Source: Chionis minor (taxonomy: Eukaryota > Chordata > Aves > Charadriiformes > Chionididae). Taken from it: DNA of 64,000 nucleotides. The stretch is taken from NCBI GenBank assembly GCA_013398295.1, contig VZSF01009119.1:195072-259071 (forward strand), in the 5' to 3' direction. The notes below the pieces were generated by a model that saw only the letters and a list, made by a program, of their open reading frames with translations, had not been told where the DNA came from and searched no databases. This document shows, one piece after another, positions 62,585-64,000 of the stretch (its first letter is position 1; every line of letters begins with the position of its first letter). Both the position numbers and the translations under genes were made by a program.

Positions 62585-63220
62585 CCTCTGCGGTGCCACT
62601 GTTTGTGGTCAGAGCAGCTCCCATCCCTGTCATCAGAGAAGGACCTGATGGACACTAAAGCCTCTTGCTTGGTCCGCATGCTGCCTGTTAGCATCAGGTT
62701 ACCCTTTCCAGCTCTGTGGAGTTTAAACAAAACCTGTCTGCTCTTCCCACTTTCCCCACCACCTCCGGCCTTCCTGCGCCACTGGTGCGAAGTGCAGAAC
62801 TGGCGGTGACAGTGAAGTTCAGCTCCGGCGTGCCTGAGAGGCACAGGTTTTGACTGTTAGTTAATAATTCCATTCCTGCGCTATGCCTAGTCTGTCAACA
62901 AGTCAGTCTGTGCAGAAAGCTCTTGGTAGACTTTGAAGCAAGCATGCAGAAATATCCTATTTTCAGCTGTACATATTTTTTTTCCCAGAATTACTTCACC
63001 ATGGCACTGCTCTAAATATGTCTTGTGAGATAAGCTTTAAATCCTACTTGGGCAAAGTTTATTAAAAATTAACATTTGCATGGGGAGTTATAAAAAAGAA
63101 TAGGACCTTGATTAGCTTAAAATCATCCAAAGTACAAAATAATATTGAATTGCTCTCCACTGGTCCAGACCGGGAAGACTCTTCCCACCTGCCAAAGCTT
63201 GAAGCCTAGAAATAGTCAGC

Positions 63221-63420
63221 GTCGATAACATCCAACAAACCACGTTACGGGGTGCACCGCTGTCCCCAGGGGTCCGAGGACACGAGCCGCTACCGCCAGC
63301 CTGAAGAGCTCCAGGCTGTTGGCGTGGGACCTGCCACGCCGCTGCGGGTGCCGCGTTGGTTGTGTCGCGGTGCCTGAAGCAGGGATTGCTCTCAGCGGGG
63401 ATTCGTGGGCTCGTCTCAAA
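63221..63420. promoter_or_regulatory. CpG-rich block inside the intron
   Basis: About 20 CpG in 200 bp by hand count, including CAGCGTCGAT, CACGCCGCTGCGGG, GCCGCGTTGG and TGTCGCGGTG, compared with a CpG-poor neighbourhood. It borders on island-like. No promoter motif or exon could be assigned. Confidence 0.35.
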
Positions 63421-64000
63421 TGGCTTTTTCTTGGTTTTTCCCTAAATTGGGCTCACACTCCCACACCCCGCTCTTGGACTTGGCGCTGGGGGATGCTGGG
63501 CACCCCTGAAGCCCTCCTGTGTTGTCCCAAGGCTCTGCTGCTCTTCCTTGAGGAAAATGGCCCGGTGTTTGTCAGGCAGAAGGCGTCGGACTAACGGCTC
63601 TGGTAGTTCATGATGTCTGGAAGTGAAGTGGCAATGCAGATGCTATAGTTTGGTACGGTTTTGCTTTACAGAAGTTCACGCATGGACTGTGGACTAGGGA
63701 ATGCTGGTTTAGCCTGACTGAGGACGTATCCCAGTGACAGAGATTCTGATCTCCAGCCTTTTCAGAAGTTAAAGGAAAGCAGGCTAACAATAAAGACGCT
63801 GGAATACAAGTGGGACGAGAAAGATCCATTGTACAGTCTCCAGGGAAAACATCAATTTTAGTACAAATCTAGGACAGATGAGGAACACATCCTTTCCCAT
63901 ATTCCTTTTTTGTTGGGGCTGCATATTGCTTGCCTGTACCTCGCAGCATTTAATCTGTTGCGATTCCCTTAAATGTCTGTCTCTCCCTCATATTCACCTT

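Larger units (their letters stand above)
38947..64000 (+). other. MAD1L1: MAD1L1 intron downstream of the exon (5' part)
   Basis: The intron opens with a consensus donor, GTGAGT, directly after the codon for lysine. No acceptor followed by the next MAD1L1 block (expected to begin ERDG) was seen in the remaining 25 kb, so the intron probably extends beyond the window. It contains three CR1 fragments, a minisatellite and several microsatellites. Confidence 0.78.
61910..64000. other. Intronic DNA to the window end
   Basis: No gene is recognised. It contains an AT-rich block with AATTA and TAATT cores (about 62130-62360), the 20-bp minisatellite (62465-62584) and a CpG-rich stretch (63221-63420). 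The window ends within unique sequence. Confidence 0.5.

Noticed and set aside
1..64000. tRNA, rRNA, snoRNA or microRNA genes
   Set aside because: No cloverleaf, box C/D or H/ACA pattern or long imperfect hairpin was recognised by reading. A covariance-model search would be needed to settle small RNAs.
1..64000. An undescribed multi-gene biological system
   Set aside because: Only one exon of a known gene plus ordinary avian retroelement relics and simple repeats can be supported, and nothing suggests a novel gene cluster.

Overview
This is vertebrate nuclear DNA, almost certainly from a bird. The best evidence is seven CR1 LINE fragments, the dominant avian retrotransposon, several of which end in the tandem ATTCTATG tail. 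Two long terminal repeats (LTRs) with the TGTCCTGG-type 5' end common in avian endogenous retroviruses support this. Base composition is AT-leaning, with no operons, no long open frames and no bacterial or viral gene organisation. The exact species cannot be read from the window.

The one protein-coding segment I can support is a single 145-bp exon at 38802-38946 on the + strand. It encodes 48 complete residues of a coiled coil that match my recollection of MAD1L1 (MAD1, spindle assembly checkpoint), just before the block starting ERDG in the human protein. It has a TTTTCTAG acceptor and an AAG|GTGAGT donor. No other MAD1L1 exon was recognised, so about 38.8 kb upstream (36.8 kb if the duplication below is false) and 25 kb downstream are read as intron. 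This agrees with the very large introns known for this gene.

Layout: 1-2551 unique AT-rich intron; 2552-2706 CR1 reverse-transcriptase fragment (-); 2707-7451 intron with an A/C-rich low-complexity block and a CpG-island-like block at about 5161-5520; 7452-8035 CR1 (+); 9244-9641 CR1 (-); 9642-22680 long unique intron; 22681-23366 solo LTR (-); 26630-27176 CR1 (+); 28643-32657 a perfect 2,007-bp direct repeat split by one N at 30650, most simply an unmerged contig overlap; about 32061-32802 a second LTR (-), with a truncated copy at 30053-30649; 38802-38946 the MAD1L1 exon; 44484-44641 CR1 (+); 59324-59850 and 61739-61909 CR1 (-); 62465-62584 a 20-bp minisatellite; 63221-63420 a CpG-rich block.

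No undescribed gene system was found. The observations most worth checking are the probable false duplication at the N, the intronic CpG-island-like blocks, the perfect hairpins and palindrome, the minisatellite, and a few AT-rich stretches that could be conserved regulatory DNA. All CpG counts were made by hand, and homology calls rest on recognition rather than alignment.
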